From the NCBI RefSeq assembly GCF_051433195.1, contig NZ_JBHMFT010000015.1, forward strand, positions 1-64,000: DNA of 64,000 nt, read 5' to 3'. The position numbers and the translations under genes were made by a program. Positions 17,440-25,690 of this stretch are shown piece by piece. The stretch's first letter is position 1. Each line of letters opens with the position of its first letter. The DNA is from Falsiroseomonas sp051433195 (GTDB lineage: Bacteria > Pseudomonadota > Alphaproteobacteria > Acetobacterales > Acetobacteraceae). The notes beneath the pieces were generated by a model, which saw nothing but the letters and a program-made list of their open reading frames with translations, was not told where the DNA came from and did no database searches.

Positions 17440-17798
17440 CGCGCCGATACGAATCACGCCGGCGGTCGGACGCCAAGGCAGGCGGGGTGATCGGACAACA
17501 CCGTGGCTCGCAGCCGAGCGGTGGAGACCTGCCTTTCGTCCTGCGCAGCGCGCGATGCACCCAGCGTCTGCGCAGCCTCATGGCCACGGCGCTTGAGCGC
17601 CCACCGCCCAGAGAAGGTTGGAATCCGGTTGCCACTGCTGCGGGCGAAGGGATTCGAACCCTCGACCCAACCTTGGCAGGAGCAGAGACTCTATTGGATG
17701 CGAGTTCGGTGAAGGGGGCTCCACGCTCCCTGCACCCTCCCGCCGAGGGGCAGTAGCCCCCCGCGAGCCACCCGCGCCGACCACGCCCGCCAAGGACC
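17440..17798. other. Gene-free junction between the island and the chromosomal backbone
   Basis: Apart from the tRNA-Gly 3' fragment I see no gene here. Open frames that cross it produce the well-known artefact peptides of tRNA T-arms (for example GFEPST-like and RRDSNPRP-like strings). Confidence 0.6.
17640..17679 (-). tRNA. 3' half of tRNA-Gly (GCC), non-functional fragment
   Basis: Read on the minus strand, this holds a 7-nt anticodon loop with GCC (CTGCCAA), the 3' anticodon stem GGTTG, a T-arm with GGTTCGAATCCC and the acceptor strand CGCCCGC. The 5' half (acceptor, D-arm, 5' anticodon stem) is absent: TGCTC stands where CAACC should pair. Such 3' halves are often left as attachment-site duplicates by integrating elements. 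It lies at the right end of the decayed island. Confidence 0.6.
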
Positions 17799-18704
17799 CT
17801 AGACCTCGCCGTCCGCCGCGGCTTCGGCGAACCGGCTCAGGCGGGTGCGGACCAGGGTGGTGATGGCGTCGAGGGTGGTGCGGCGGGGGAAGGTGGCGCG
17901 GAAGGTCAGGTTGATCTGGCGACCGGTGTTGTTGGTCAGCGGGCGGAGGGTGATGCCGGCGTCGCGGGCGACCCCAGCGGCGAGGCCGGGGATGAGGGTG
18001 GTGCCGTAGCCGGCGGCGACCATGTTCATCAGGGTTGCCAGGCTGGAGGCGCGCAGCGCCCCGGCGCGGAGGCCGGGTTGGCCGCAGGCGGCCAGGGCCT
18101 GGTCGCGCAGGCAGTGTCCGTCGGCCAGCACCAGCACGTCGGGGGCCAGGTCTTCCTCGCGGATGCGGTCCTGCGCGGCCAGGCGGTGGTCGGGCGGCAG
18201 GGCGGCGAGGAAGGGTTCGGTGAACAGCTCGTGGGATTCGAGCTCGGGTGTCTCCGGTGCGGTGGCGAGCAGGGCGGCGTCGAGGTCGTGGGTGCGCAGG
18301 CGGTCGAGCAGCGCGGTGGTGACGTCCTCCCAGGGTTCCACCACCAGGTCGGGCAGCGCGTCGCGCAGCGGGCCGAAGACCAGCGGCAGCAGGTAGGGGG
18401 CGAGGGTCGGGATGATGCCGAGGCGGAGCCGGCCGCGCAGCGGGTCGCGGGAGGCCTGGGCCAGCGCCAGCATGGCGTCCGCGGCGTCCACCGCGGCGCG
18501 GGCATGGGCGAGGAGGGCTTCGCCGGCGGGGGTGGCGGCGACGGATTTGTTGGTGCGTTCGAACAGCACCACGCCGAGTTCCTCCTCCAGCTTGCGGAGC
18601 TGGGTGGAGAGCGTGGGCTGGCTGATGTGGCAAAGCTCGGCGGCGCGGCCGAAGTGCCGGTGCTCCGCGACGGCGAGCGCGTAGCGCAGGTCGCGCAGGT
18701 TCAT
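17799..18704 (-). CDS. oxyR: OxyR-type hydrogen peroxide-sensing LysR regulator
   Basis: A 301-residue LysR protein with HTH at residues 1-60 (MNLRDLRYALAVAEHRHFGRAAELCHISQPTLSTQL). In the effector domain it has ADGHCLRDQALAAC with Cys at 198 and 207. This matches the spacing and context of the redox-active Cys199/Cys208 pair of E. coli OxyR, so it can form the peroxide-induced disulfide and activate antioxidant genes. No catalase or peroxiredoxin gene is adjacent. It is divergent from accD across about 175 bp. Confidence 0.9.
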   Translation of the reverse strand: MNLRDLRYALAVAEHRHFGRAAELCHISQPTLSTQLRKLEEELGVVLFERTNKSVAATPAGEALLAHARAAVDAADAMLALAQASRDPLRGRLRLGIIPTLAPYLLPLVFGPLRDALPDLVVEPWEDVTTALLDRLRTHDLDAALLATAPETPELESHELFTEPFLAALPPDHRLAAQDRIREEDLAPDVLVLADGHCLRDQALAACGQPGLRAGALRASSLATLMNMVAAGYGTTLIPGLAAGVARDAGITLRPLTNNTGRQINLTFRATFPRRTTLDAITTLVRTRLSRFAEAAADGEV

Positions 18705-18880
18705 CGCGGCGTTTCCCCCTGGTGCGTCTTGTTTCGATCACCCTAGCAGGGTTTTCCCCAGCCGCATGATATATCTGGTCTATCGATGCGGTTGACGGAG
18801 CTTCGGCCCGGCCCTTGCGCCGCGGCCCCTGTTGCCCCTACCTCCGGTCGGTTTGCGGCGGTGCGTGAGGGTTTCGAGCC

Positions 18881-19810
18881 ATGAATTGGATCAGCGACTG
18901 GGCGCTGCCGAAGGTGAAGGCGCTGTTCGGCCAGCCGCGGGAGGTGCCGGACAACCTCTGGCACAAATGCCCGGCCTGCGAGCAGATGATCTTCCACCGC
19001 GACCTGGAGCGGAACCTGCATGTCTGCACCCATTGCGGCCACCACATGCGGCTGTCCGCCGCCGGCCGGGTGAAGGCGACGCTGGACGAGGGCTGGTCGC
19101 GGATCGAGCTGCCGAAGGTGCCGACCGACCCGTTGCGCTTCCGCGACCAGCGCAAGTACGCGGACCGGTTGAAGGAGGCGCAGCAGAAGGCCGGCATGGA
19201 CGATGCCGTGCTGGTGGCGCAGGGCAACATCCTCGGCCGCCGTGCCGTGGTGGCGGCCTTCGAATTCAGCTTCATGGCAGGATCCATGGGCGCGGCCGTC
19301 GGCGAAGCGCTGGTGACGGCCGGAAAACTCGCCGTGCTGCAGGACAGCCCGCTGATCGTCTTCACGGCCTCCGGTGGCGCCCGCATGCAGGAAGGCGCGG
19401 TCAGCCTGATGCAGATGCCGCGCACCGTCATCGCGACGCGCATGGTGAAGGAGGCCGGCCTGCCCTTCATCGTGGTGCTGTGCGACCCGACCACGGGCGG
19501 CGTCACCGCCAGCTTCGCCATGCTCGGCGACATCCAGATCGCCGAGCCCAACGCGCTGATCGGCTTCGCCGGCGCCCGCGTCATCGAGCAGACGGTGCGG
19601 GAGAAGCTGCCGGAGGGATTCCAGCGGGCGGAGTACCTGCTGGAGCACGGCATCCTCGACATGGTGGTGAAGCGCCACGACATGCGGGATACGCTGGCGC
19701 GCACCATCTCCCTGCTGCGGGAGCCGACGCTGCCGGAGGCGCCGGTGGAGGAGCTGGTCGCCCTGCCGGCACCGGAACCCGTGGAAGCCGAGGTCGTGAA
19801 GCCGGCGTGA
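18881..19810 (+). CDS. accD: Acetyl-CoA carboxylase carboxyltransferase subunit beta
   Basis: The 309-residue protein has the four-Cys zinc ribbon of AccD (C30-P-A-C33 and C49-T-H-C52), then the crotonase-like core with SGGARMQEG, PTTGGVTASFAMLGD and the oxyanion region GFAGARVIEQT. With AccA it transfers carboxyl from biotin to acetyl-CoA, giving malonyl-CoA for fatty acid synthesis. Its stop overlaps the folC start (GTGA), the usual accD-folC coupling. The trp genes that often precede accD are absent; oxyR is divergent upstream. The C-terminal 25 residues are a Pro/Glu-rich tail of little conservation. Confidence 0.97.
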   Translation: MNWISDWALPKVKALFGQPREVPDNLWHKCPACEQMIFHRDLERNLHVCTHCGHHMRLSAAGRVKATLDEGWSRIELPKVPTDPLRFRDQRKYADRLKEAQQKAGMDDAVLVAQGNILGRRAVVAAFEFSFMAGSMGAAVGEALVTAGKLAVLQDSPLIVFTASGGARMQEGAVSLMQMPRTVIATRMVKEAGLPFIVVLCDPTTGGVTASFAMLGDIQIAEPNALIGFAGARVIEQTVREKLPEGFQRAEYLLEHGILDMVVKRHDMRDTLARTISLLREPTLPEAPVEELVALPAPEPVEAEVVKPA

Positions 19811-21105
19811 GCACGACCACCTCGCGCAGCGAGGCGATCATCGACCGGCTGCATGCGCTGCACCCGAAGCTGATCGACCTCACCCTCGGCCGCCTGCAAC
19901 GCTGCCTGGCGGCGCTCGATCACCCCGAACGGCGGCTGCCGCCGGTGGTGCATGTCGCCGGCACCAACGGCAAGGGCAGCACCTGCGCCTTCCTCCGCGC
20001 CATCGCGGAAGCCGCGGGGCTGCGCGTACATGTCTACACCAGCCCGCACCTGGTCCGCTTCCACGAGCGCATCCGGCTGGCAGGCAGCCTGGTGACCGAG
20101 GACGCGCTGGCCGCGGCGCTGGAGCATGTCGAAGGGGTGAATGCCGGCGCGCCGATCACGGTGTTCGAGGTCACCACCGCCGTCGCCCTGCATCTTTTTG
20201 CGAGCGTCCCGGCGGACCTGCTGGTGCTGGAGGTCGGCCTCGGCGGGCGGTTCGACGCGACCAACGTGGTGGACCGGCCGGCGGCGACCGCGATCGCCAG
20301 CATCTCCATGGACCACATGGATTTCCTCGGCGATTCGCTGGCCGGGATCGCCGGCGAGAAGGCCGGCATCATCAAGCCCAGCGTGCCCTGCGCCACCGGC
20401 ACGCAGCCGCCGGAGGCACTTTCGGTCATTGCCGCGGAGGCTGCCTTGCATGGCGCGCCCCTGCTGGCGCGCGGCCGGGACTGGGATGTGGCACGGCATC
20501 CGGACGGCGCGCTGACCTACCGCGACACGGCCGGCCGCATCGACCTGCCGCCGCCCGGCCTCGCGGGGCCGCACCAGGCGGACAATGCCGGCATCGCGAT
20601 CGCCGCGTTGCGCGCCTGGAACCCGCCCTGGCTGACCGAGGCCGCGATCCGCACCGGCATCGCCCGCGCCAACTGGCCCGCGCGCATGCAGCGACTGACG
20701 GGCGAACTGGCCAGGATGCTGCCCGAGGGGTGGGAGCTGTGGCTGGATGGCGGCCACAATGCCGGGGCCGGCATTGCGGTCGGTTGGCACATCCGGGCAA
20801 GCTTCGCCGACCGGGCGCTGCATGTGCTGGTCGGCATGAAGGCCGGCAAGCAGGTGCCGCAATTCCTCGCCCCGATCATCCCGGCCGCGACCAGCCTCTG
20901 GGCGGTGGCGGAGCCGGGCCAGCACCTGGCGATGCCGGTCGAGGGCATCGTCGCCGCCAGCGGCGGCGCGGCGCGGGCCGGCGGCACGGTGGAACAGGCG
21001 CTGGCGGCGCTGCCACGGGAGGGCCAGCCCGCGCGGGTGCTGGTCTGCGGCAGCCTGTACCTGGCGGGCGAGGTTCTCAAGCGGGATGGTTCTCCCCTGG
21101 CGTAA
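19807..21105 (+). CDS. folC: Bifunctional folylpolyglutamate synthase/dihydrofolate synthase
   Basis: The 432-residue Mur-ligase-fold enzyme starts at GTG 19807, inside the accD stop. It carries the P-loop HVAGTNGKGSTCAF, the folate loop region TSPHLVRFHERIR, EVGLGGRFDATNVV, SMDHMDFLG and LDGGHNAGAG. It adds glutamate to dihydropteroate and to reduced folates using ATP in the cytoplasm. Length and motif order are normal. Confidence 0.96.
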   Translation: MSTTTSRSEAIIDRLHALHPKLIDLTLGRLQRCLAALDHPERRLPPVVHVAGTNGKGSTCAFLRAIAEAAGLRVHVYTSPHLVRFHERIRLAGSLVTEDALAAALEHVEGVNAGAPITVFEVTTAVALHLFASVPADLLVLEVGLGGRFDATNVVDRPAATAIASISMDHMDFLGDSLAGIAGEKAGIIKPSVPCATGTQPPEALSVIAAEAALHGAPLLARGRDWDVARHPDGALTYRDTAGRIDLPPPGLAGPHQADNAGIAIAALRAWNPPWLTEAAIRTGIARANWPARMQRLTGELARMLPEGWELWLDGGHNAGAGIAVGWHIRASFADRALHVLVGMKAGKQVPQFLAPIIPAATSLWAVAEPGQHLAMPVEGIVAASGGAARAGGTVEQALAALPREGQPARVLVCGSLYLAGEVLKRDGSPLA

Positions 21106-21153
21106 GCCGGCACATTGCTGCATGCAGTTCGCAACCGGCGCGTGCAGGATACA

Positions 21154-22857
21154 ATGAGCATCGAAACAGGTTCGGGTCCGCGCTGGCCCCTGCACAGTGC
21201 GCCGCCACCCGGCGTGCTGTGGCCGGCGGCGTTGCAGCATGTCGGGCTCGGCTCCGTCACGCTGGTCTTCCCGCTGCTGGTCGCCGACACGGCGGGGCTC
21301 GATGGCGCGACGGTCTCCGGCTACCTGTCGCTGGCCATGCTGGCGCTGGGCATCGCCACGCTGTTGCAGGCCTGGGGCCGGCACGGCATCGGCTCCGGCT
21401 ACCTCCTGCCGGCGGTGTTCACCGCCATCTACCTGCCGCCCAGCTTCTTCGCGGCGCAGCAGGGCGGCATCGCCGCCGTGTCGGCCCTGACCATGGTGGC
21501 GGGGACGACGCAGATCCTGCTGTCCTTCGCCGTGCGCCGCCTGCGGCCCTGGCTGCCGACGGAGCTGGTGGGCCTGGTGGTGCTGATGATCGGCATCGGG
21601 CTCGGCCTGCTGGCGCTGCGGCTGATGCTCGGCTTCGGGCCGGGGCTGGACCGCGGCACGGACGACCGGCCGGCGACCGCCGTGGCCCTGGCCGTCATCA
21701 TCGGCCTCAGCGTCTGGGGCGGGCCACGGCTGCGGCCGGTGGCGGTGCTGGCCGGGCTGGTGCTGGGTTTTGGCACGCATGCGGGGCGGGTGATGCTGGC
21801 GGGCGGGACGCTGCTCCCCGTGCCGGTGGCCTGGCAGCTCCCCGCCTGGCCGCTGGCCGTGCCGAGCCTGGAATGGGCGCTGGTGCCGGGCTTCGCGATG
21901 GGGGCGCTGGCCTGCCTGGTGCGGGTCTGCGGCGACGTGGTGGCCTGCCAGAGGGCGAACGACCCGGCCTGGCGCCGCCCTGACTTCGGGCCGATGCGGG
22001 CCGGCGCGCTGGCGGATGGGATCGGCACCTTCATCGCGGGCGGACTCGGCCTGCCGGGGACCAACAGCTACACGGCCAGCGTCGGGCTTTCGATCGCCAC
22101 CGGGGTCGCGGCACGCCGGGTTGCCCTGGCGGTGGGGGCGCTGTGGATCGTCCTGGCGCTGGTGCCGGGCTCGGCGGCGGTGGTGCTGGCGGTGCCGCGC
22201 GGCGTGCTGGGCGCGGCGCTGTTCTTCGCCGCGGCCTTCATCGTCACCACCGGCATGGGCATCGTCACGCAGCGGCTGATGGATGCGCGGCGCACGCTGG
22301 TGGTGGGCGCCGCGCTGGTCATCGGCCTGTCCTACGACGCGGCGCCGCAGATCTTCTCCGGCATGCCGGCCGGGCTGCGTCTGCTGGTTTCCTCCTCCCT
22401 CGTGCTGGCGATGGTGGCGGCGCTGCTGCTGGTCGCCGCCTTCCGCATCGGCACGGCCCGCCAGCGCCGCCTGGCCTGGCAGCCGGCGGAGGGCGCGGAG
22501 GCGTTGCAGGCCTTTGCCCGCCAATCCGGCGCCGAATGGGGCGCGCGGGCGGAGGTGGTGGCGCGGCTGGAGGCGGCGCTGGAGGAAGTCGCCGCCGCCC
22601 TGCCCGGGGTCCTGGCGCCGCGCGCGACGCTGGAGCTATCGGCCCGCTTCGACGAATACAACCTCGATGCCGTGCTGCGCTGGTCGGGCGAGGCGTTGCT
22701 GCCGGCCGATGGGGCCCCGCCCAGCCTGGAGGAGCCGGAGGATGCAGCGCTCGCCGCCCGCCTCGCCGCGCTGATGCTGCGCCGGTCGGCGGACCGGGTG
22801 GCGGAGGCGGTGCTGCCTGATGGCCGGCACGAGCTGCGGCTGCACTACGACCACTGA
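21154..22857 (+). CDS. NCS2-family purine/uracil permease with an extra C-terminal cytosolic domain
   Basis: About 567 residues. Residues 20-430 form a 12-14 helix NCS2 (xanthine/uracil permease) core, with ALQHVGLGSVTLVFPLL near the start and a GGLGLPGTNSYTASVGLS motif resembling the Q/N-x-G substrate loop. After the last helix, residues about 435-567 form a soluble domain with FDEYNLDAVLRWSGEALLP and ADRVAEAVLPDGRHELRLHYDH. It looks like a degenerate GHKL/anti-sigma ATPase fold, though this is only by pattern. The ATG at 21154 with AGGA upstream is preferred to the TTG at 21115. The ligand is not known. Confidence 0.8.
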   Translation: MSIETGSGPRWPLHSAPPPGVLWPAALQHVGLGSVTLVFPLLVADTAGLDGATVSGYLSLAMLALGIATLLQAWGRHGIGSGYLLPAVFTAIYLPPSFFAAQQGGIAAVSALTMVAGTTQILLSFAVRRLRPWLPTELVGLVVLMIGIGLGLLALRLMLGFGPGLDRGTDDRPATAVALAVIIGLSVWGGPRLRPVAVLAGLVLGFGTHAGRVMLAGGTLLPVPVAWQLPAWPLAVPSLEWALVPGFAMGALACLVRVCGDVVACQRANDPAWRRPDFGPMRAGALADGIGTFIAGGLGLPGTNSYTASVGLSIATGVAARRVALAVGALWIVLALVPGSAAVVLAVPRGVLGAALFFAAAFIVTTGMGIVTQRLMDARRTLVVGAALVIGLSYDAAPQIFSGMPAGLRLLVSSSLVLAMVAALLLVAAFRIGTARQRRLAWQPAEGAEALQAFARQSGAEWGARAEVVARLEAALEEVAAALPGVLAPRATLELSARFDEYNLDAVLRWSGEALLPADGAPPSLEEPEDAALAARLAALMLRRSADRVAEAVLPDGRHELRLHYDH

Positions 22858-22861
22858 ATTG

Positions 22862-24013
22862 CTATTGCGGCGCCAGCCGCAGGATGCGGCCGCTGGCCTC
22901 GTCGGTCAGCACCAGCACCGCGCCATCCTGCGCCACCAGCACATCCCGCATGCGGATGCGGCGGTCGAACAGCAGGCGTTCCTCGGCCACCACGCGGTCG
23001 CCCTCCGTCGTCAGCCGCACCAGCCCCGGCGCGTTCAGCGCGGCCACGAACAGGCTCCGCTGCCAGCCGGGAAACGCCTGGCCGTCGTAGAAGGCGATGC
23101 CGGAGGGGCTGACCACCGGGGTCCAGACATGGATCGGGTCCACCATGCCAGGTGCCGACTTGCGGTCGCTGATCTGCGTGCCGCTGTAGTTCACGCCATG
23201 CGTCACGACAGGCCAGCCGTAATTGGCACCCGGGCGGATGATGTTGATCTCGTCGCCGCCGCGCGGCCCATATTCCGAGGACCACAGGCTGCCGGTCCAG
23301 GGGTTGAAGGCCAGCCCCTGCGGATGCCGATGGCCGTAGGAGAACACCTCCGCCCGCGCTCCGGCCTGGCTGGCGAACGGATTGTCCTGCTGCGGCCGGC
23401 CTTCGCGGTCCACCCGCAGAATCTTGCCGGCGAGGTCGTCCAGGCGCTGGGCGCGCATGCGGTCCACGTTGCGGTCGCCGGTGGACAGGAACAGGCGGCC
23501 ATCCGGCCCGAAGGCGATGCGGCAGCCATAATGCTGGCGGCCGGAGGATTGCGCCGGCGTCGCGTCCAGCAGCGGCGTCACCGCCTCCAGCGCCGTGCCG
23601 TCCGCGGCCAGGCGGGCGCGCACCAGCCGGGTCAGCGCGCCGCCCTGCACCAGCATCGCCTGGCAGAGAAAGACTTCCCGGGTCCGGTCGAAATCCGGCG
23701 CCACGGCCACGTCCAGCAGCCCGCCCTGGCTTGCCGCCTCGACCTCCGGCACGCCGCGCAGGGGGGCGGAGACCGCGCCGTCGCGCCCGACCAGCCGCAG
23801 CCGGCCGACGCGTTCCGTCACCAGCAGCCTTCCGTCCGGCAGCAATGCCGCGCCCCAGGGCCGTTCCAGGCCGGTGGCGAAGGTCGTCAGCCGGAAGCTC
23901 TCGCGTTCCGAGCGGACCACCTCCCCCTCCTGCGCGCGGGCGGGGGATAGTCCCAGCAGGGGCAGCAGGGCGAGGGCGAGGCCCAGGGTGCGTCGAGATG
24001 TGCGTCGGGTCAT
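22862..24013 (-). CDS. PQQ-dependent sugar dehydrogenase (soluble aldose dehydrogenase type), exported
   Basis: A signal peptide (RRTLGLALALLPLLGLSPARA) is followed by a six-bladed propeller of about 350 residues with the family sequence LERPWGAALLPDGRLLVTERVGRL, GGLLDVAVAPDF, STGDRNVDRMRAQ, SYGHRHPQGLAF, SSEYGPRGGDEIN and GANYGWP. This is the GSDH/sorbosone dehydrogenase family, which oxidises aldoses in the periplasm with PQQ and passes electrons to the respiratory chain. No PQQ biosynthesis genes are in the window. The start at 24013 has GGAG just upstream; the ATG at 24022 is also possible. Confidence 0.88.
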   Translation of the reverse strand: MTRRTSRRTLGLALALLPLLGLSPARAQEGEVVRSERESFRLTTFATGLERPWGAALLPDGRLLVTERVGRLRLVGRDGAVSAPLRGVPEVEAASQGGLLDVAVAPDFDRTREVFLCQAMLVQGGALTRLVRARLAADGTALEAVTPLLDATPAQSSGRQHYGCRIAFGPDGRLFLSTGDRNVDRMRAQRLDDLAGKILRVDREGRPQQDNPFASQAGARAEVFSYGHRHPQGLAFNPWTGSLWSSEYGPRGGDEINIIRPGANYGWPVVTHGVNYSGTQISDRKSAPGMVDPIHVWTPVVSPSGIAFYDGQAFPGWQRSLFVAALNAPGLVRLTTEGDRVVAEERLLFDRRIRMRDVLVAQDGAVLVLTDEASGRILRLAPQ

Positions 24014-24060
24014 GCGCTCCATCTGGGTCGCCCGTCGCCGGGTGCCAGATGGACGCTGGT

Positions 24061-25548
24061 TCACGTCCTGCCGTAGGTGTCTTCCAGGCGGACGATGTCG
24101 TCCTCGCCGAGGTAGGAGCCGGCCTGCACCTCGATCAGGGTCAGCGGGATCATGCCGGGGTTCTCCAGCCGGTGCACGCAGCCGAGCGGCATGTACACGC
24201 TCTCGTTCTCCCGCAGCAGGATGCGCTCCCCATCCCGCTCGACGATGGCGGTGCCGGCCACCACCACCCAATGCTCCGCCCGGTGGTAGTGCTTCTGCAG
24301 GCTCAGCTTGCTGCCGGGCCGCACCGTGATGCGCTTGACCTGGAACCGCTCGCCCAGCGCCACGCCCTCATAGGCGCCCCAGGGGCGGTAGACGCGGCGG
24401 TGTTCCGTCGCCTCCTTGTGGCGCGCCGCCTTCAGCTGCTCCACCATCTTCTTGACGTCCTGCGCGCGGTCCCGGTGGCAGGCCAGCACCGCGTCGTCCG
24501 TCACCACCAGCACCACGTCCTCCAGCCCCACCACGGCGGTCAGGATGCCCTCCGACCGCACGTAGCAGCGCCGCGCACCGAGCAGCGCGGTGGGGCCGGT
24601 GGTCGCGTTGCCCTCGGCATCCTTCGGCGCGATCTCCCACAGCGAGGACCAGCTGCCGACATCGGACCAGCCGGGCTCGCAGGGCACCACGGCGGCAAGC
24701 CCCGTGCGCTCCATCACCGCCGTGTCGATCGACACCGACGGCGCGGCGGCGAAGCCGGCCCCGAGGCGGACGAAGCCGAGATCCCGCGTGCCCTCCGCCA
24801 CCGCATGCCGCGCCGCCGCCAGCACCTCCGGCGCATGCGCCTGCAATTCCGCCAGAAGCGTGCCGGCGGTGGCGACGAACATGCCGCTGTTCCACAAATG
24901 CCGGCCGCCGGCGAGGAAGGCGCCCGCGGTGGCCGCATCCGGCTTCTCGACGAAGCGGGCGATCTCCCTCGCGCCCTCGGCGCCGGCGAGCGGGCCGCCG
25001 GCCTCGATGTAGCCATAGCCGGTCTCGGGCGCGGTCGGGCGGATGCCGAAGGTGGCGATGCGGCCGGTGCGGGCGGCCGCGGCGGCGATGGCCAGCGCGC
25101 GCAGCAGCGCCGGCACGTCCTGCACGGCGGCGTCGGCGGCCATGATCCACAGCACGGCGTCCGGCTGTTCCTCGCCGACCAGCACGGCGGCGGCGGCGAT
25201 GGCGGCGGCGCTGTTGCGCGCCTCCGGCTCCAGGATGATGCGCGGATCGGCGATGCCGGCCTCGCGCAGCTGCTCGGCCACCAGGAAGCGATGCGCCTCC
25301 CCGCTCACCACCACCGGCGGGGCGAAGCCGGGGCCGCGGGCGCGCTCGGCGGCGTCCTGCAGCATCGTGCGGGGCGTTTCGCCCGTCGAGACGAGTGGCC
25401 AGAACTGCTTCGGATACCCCTCCCGCGATAGCGGCCACAACCGGCTGCCGGTGCCGCCGCACAGGATCACGGGGACGATGGGGTCGGTCGGAAGGGGAGG
25501 GATCACGGGCGGGTCCAGAACGAAATGAGCGGCGGGATCGGCCGGCAC
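24061..25548 (-). CDS. manC: Mannose-1-phosphate guanylyltransferase/mannose-6-phosphate isomerase
   Basis: The 495-residue bifunctional enzyme has the nucleotidyltransferase signature GGTGSRLWPLSREGYPKQF (residues 31-49), FVEKPD, and WNSGMF in the N-terminal domain. The C-terminal type II isomerase cupin has RPWGAYEGV, KLSLQKHYHRAEHWVVV and a final EDDIVRLEDTYGR. It makes GDP-mannose from fructose-6-phosphate via mannose-1-phosphate for surface polysaccharides. The start is GTG 25548. No capsule cluster is beside it. Confidence 0.93.
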   Translation of the reverse strand: MPADPAAHFVLDPPVIPPLPTDPIVPVILCGGTGSRLWPLSREGYPKQFWPLVSTGETPRTMLQDAAERARGPGFAPPVVVSGEAHRFLVAEQLREAGIADPRIILEPEARNSAAAIAAAAVLVGEEQPDAVLWIMAADAAVQDVPALLRALAIAAAAARTGRIATFGIRPTAPETGYGYIEAGGPLAGAEGAREIARFVEKPDAATAGAFLAGGRHLWNSGMFVATAGTLLAELQAHAPEVLAAARHAVAEGTRDLGFVRLGAGFAAAPSVSIDTAVMERTGLAAVVPCEPGWSDVGSWSSLWEIAPKDAEGNATTGPTALLGARRCYVRSEGILTAVVGLEDVVLVVTDDAVLACHRDRAQDVKKMVEQLKAARHKEATEHRRVYRPWGAYEGVALGERFQVKRITVRPGSKLSLQKHYHRAEHWVVVAGTAIVERDGERILLRENESVYMPLGCVHRLENPGMIPLTLIEVQAGSYLGEDDIVRLEDTYGRT

Positions 25549-25690
25549 AGGAACCGGCCGTGTAGGATACTAAAGCGCAAGCGTGGCGCAGGTATGTCGC
25601 AGCGTTGCGCGCAAGGAAAGGGTGCGCCGCCTTGACGTCGCCGGCGGTCCCGGCACAAGGGTGCCGGACCTTGCAGATTGGCCTGACCCG

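Noticed and set aside
17578..17755. Functional tRNA gene or protein extension containing RGFESLRPQQW-like sequence
   Set aside because: Only the 3' half of tRNA-Gly is present and the 5' anticodon stem cannot pair; the peptide strings are translations of the T-arm.
18838..22524. Very long minus-strand open frame opposite accD, folC and the NCS2 gene
   Set aside because: The product is low-complexity Arg/Gln/Ala/Gly with no domain, and three strongly conserved genes occupy the other strand. It is an antisense artefact of high GC at third positions.
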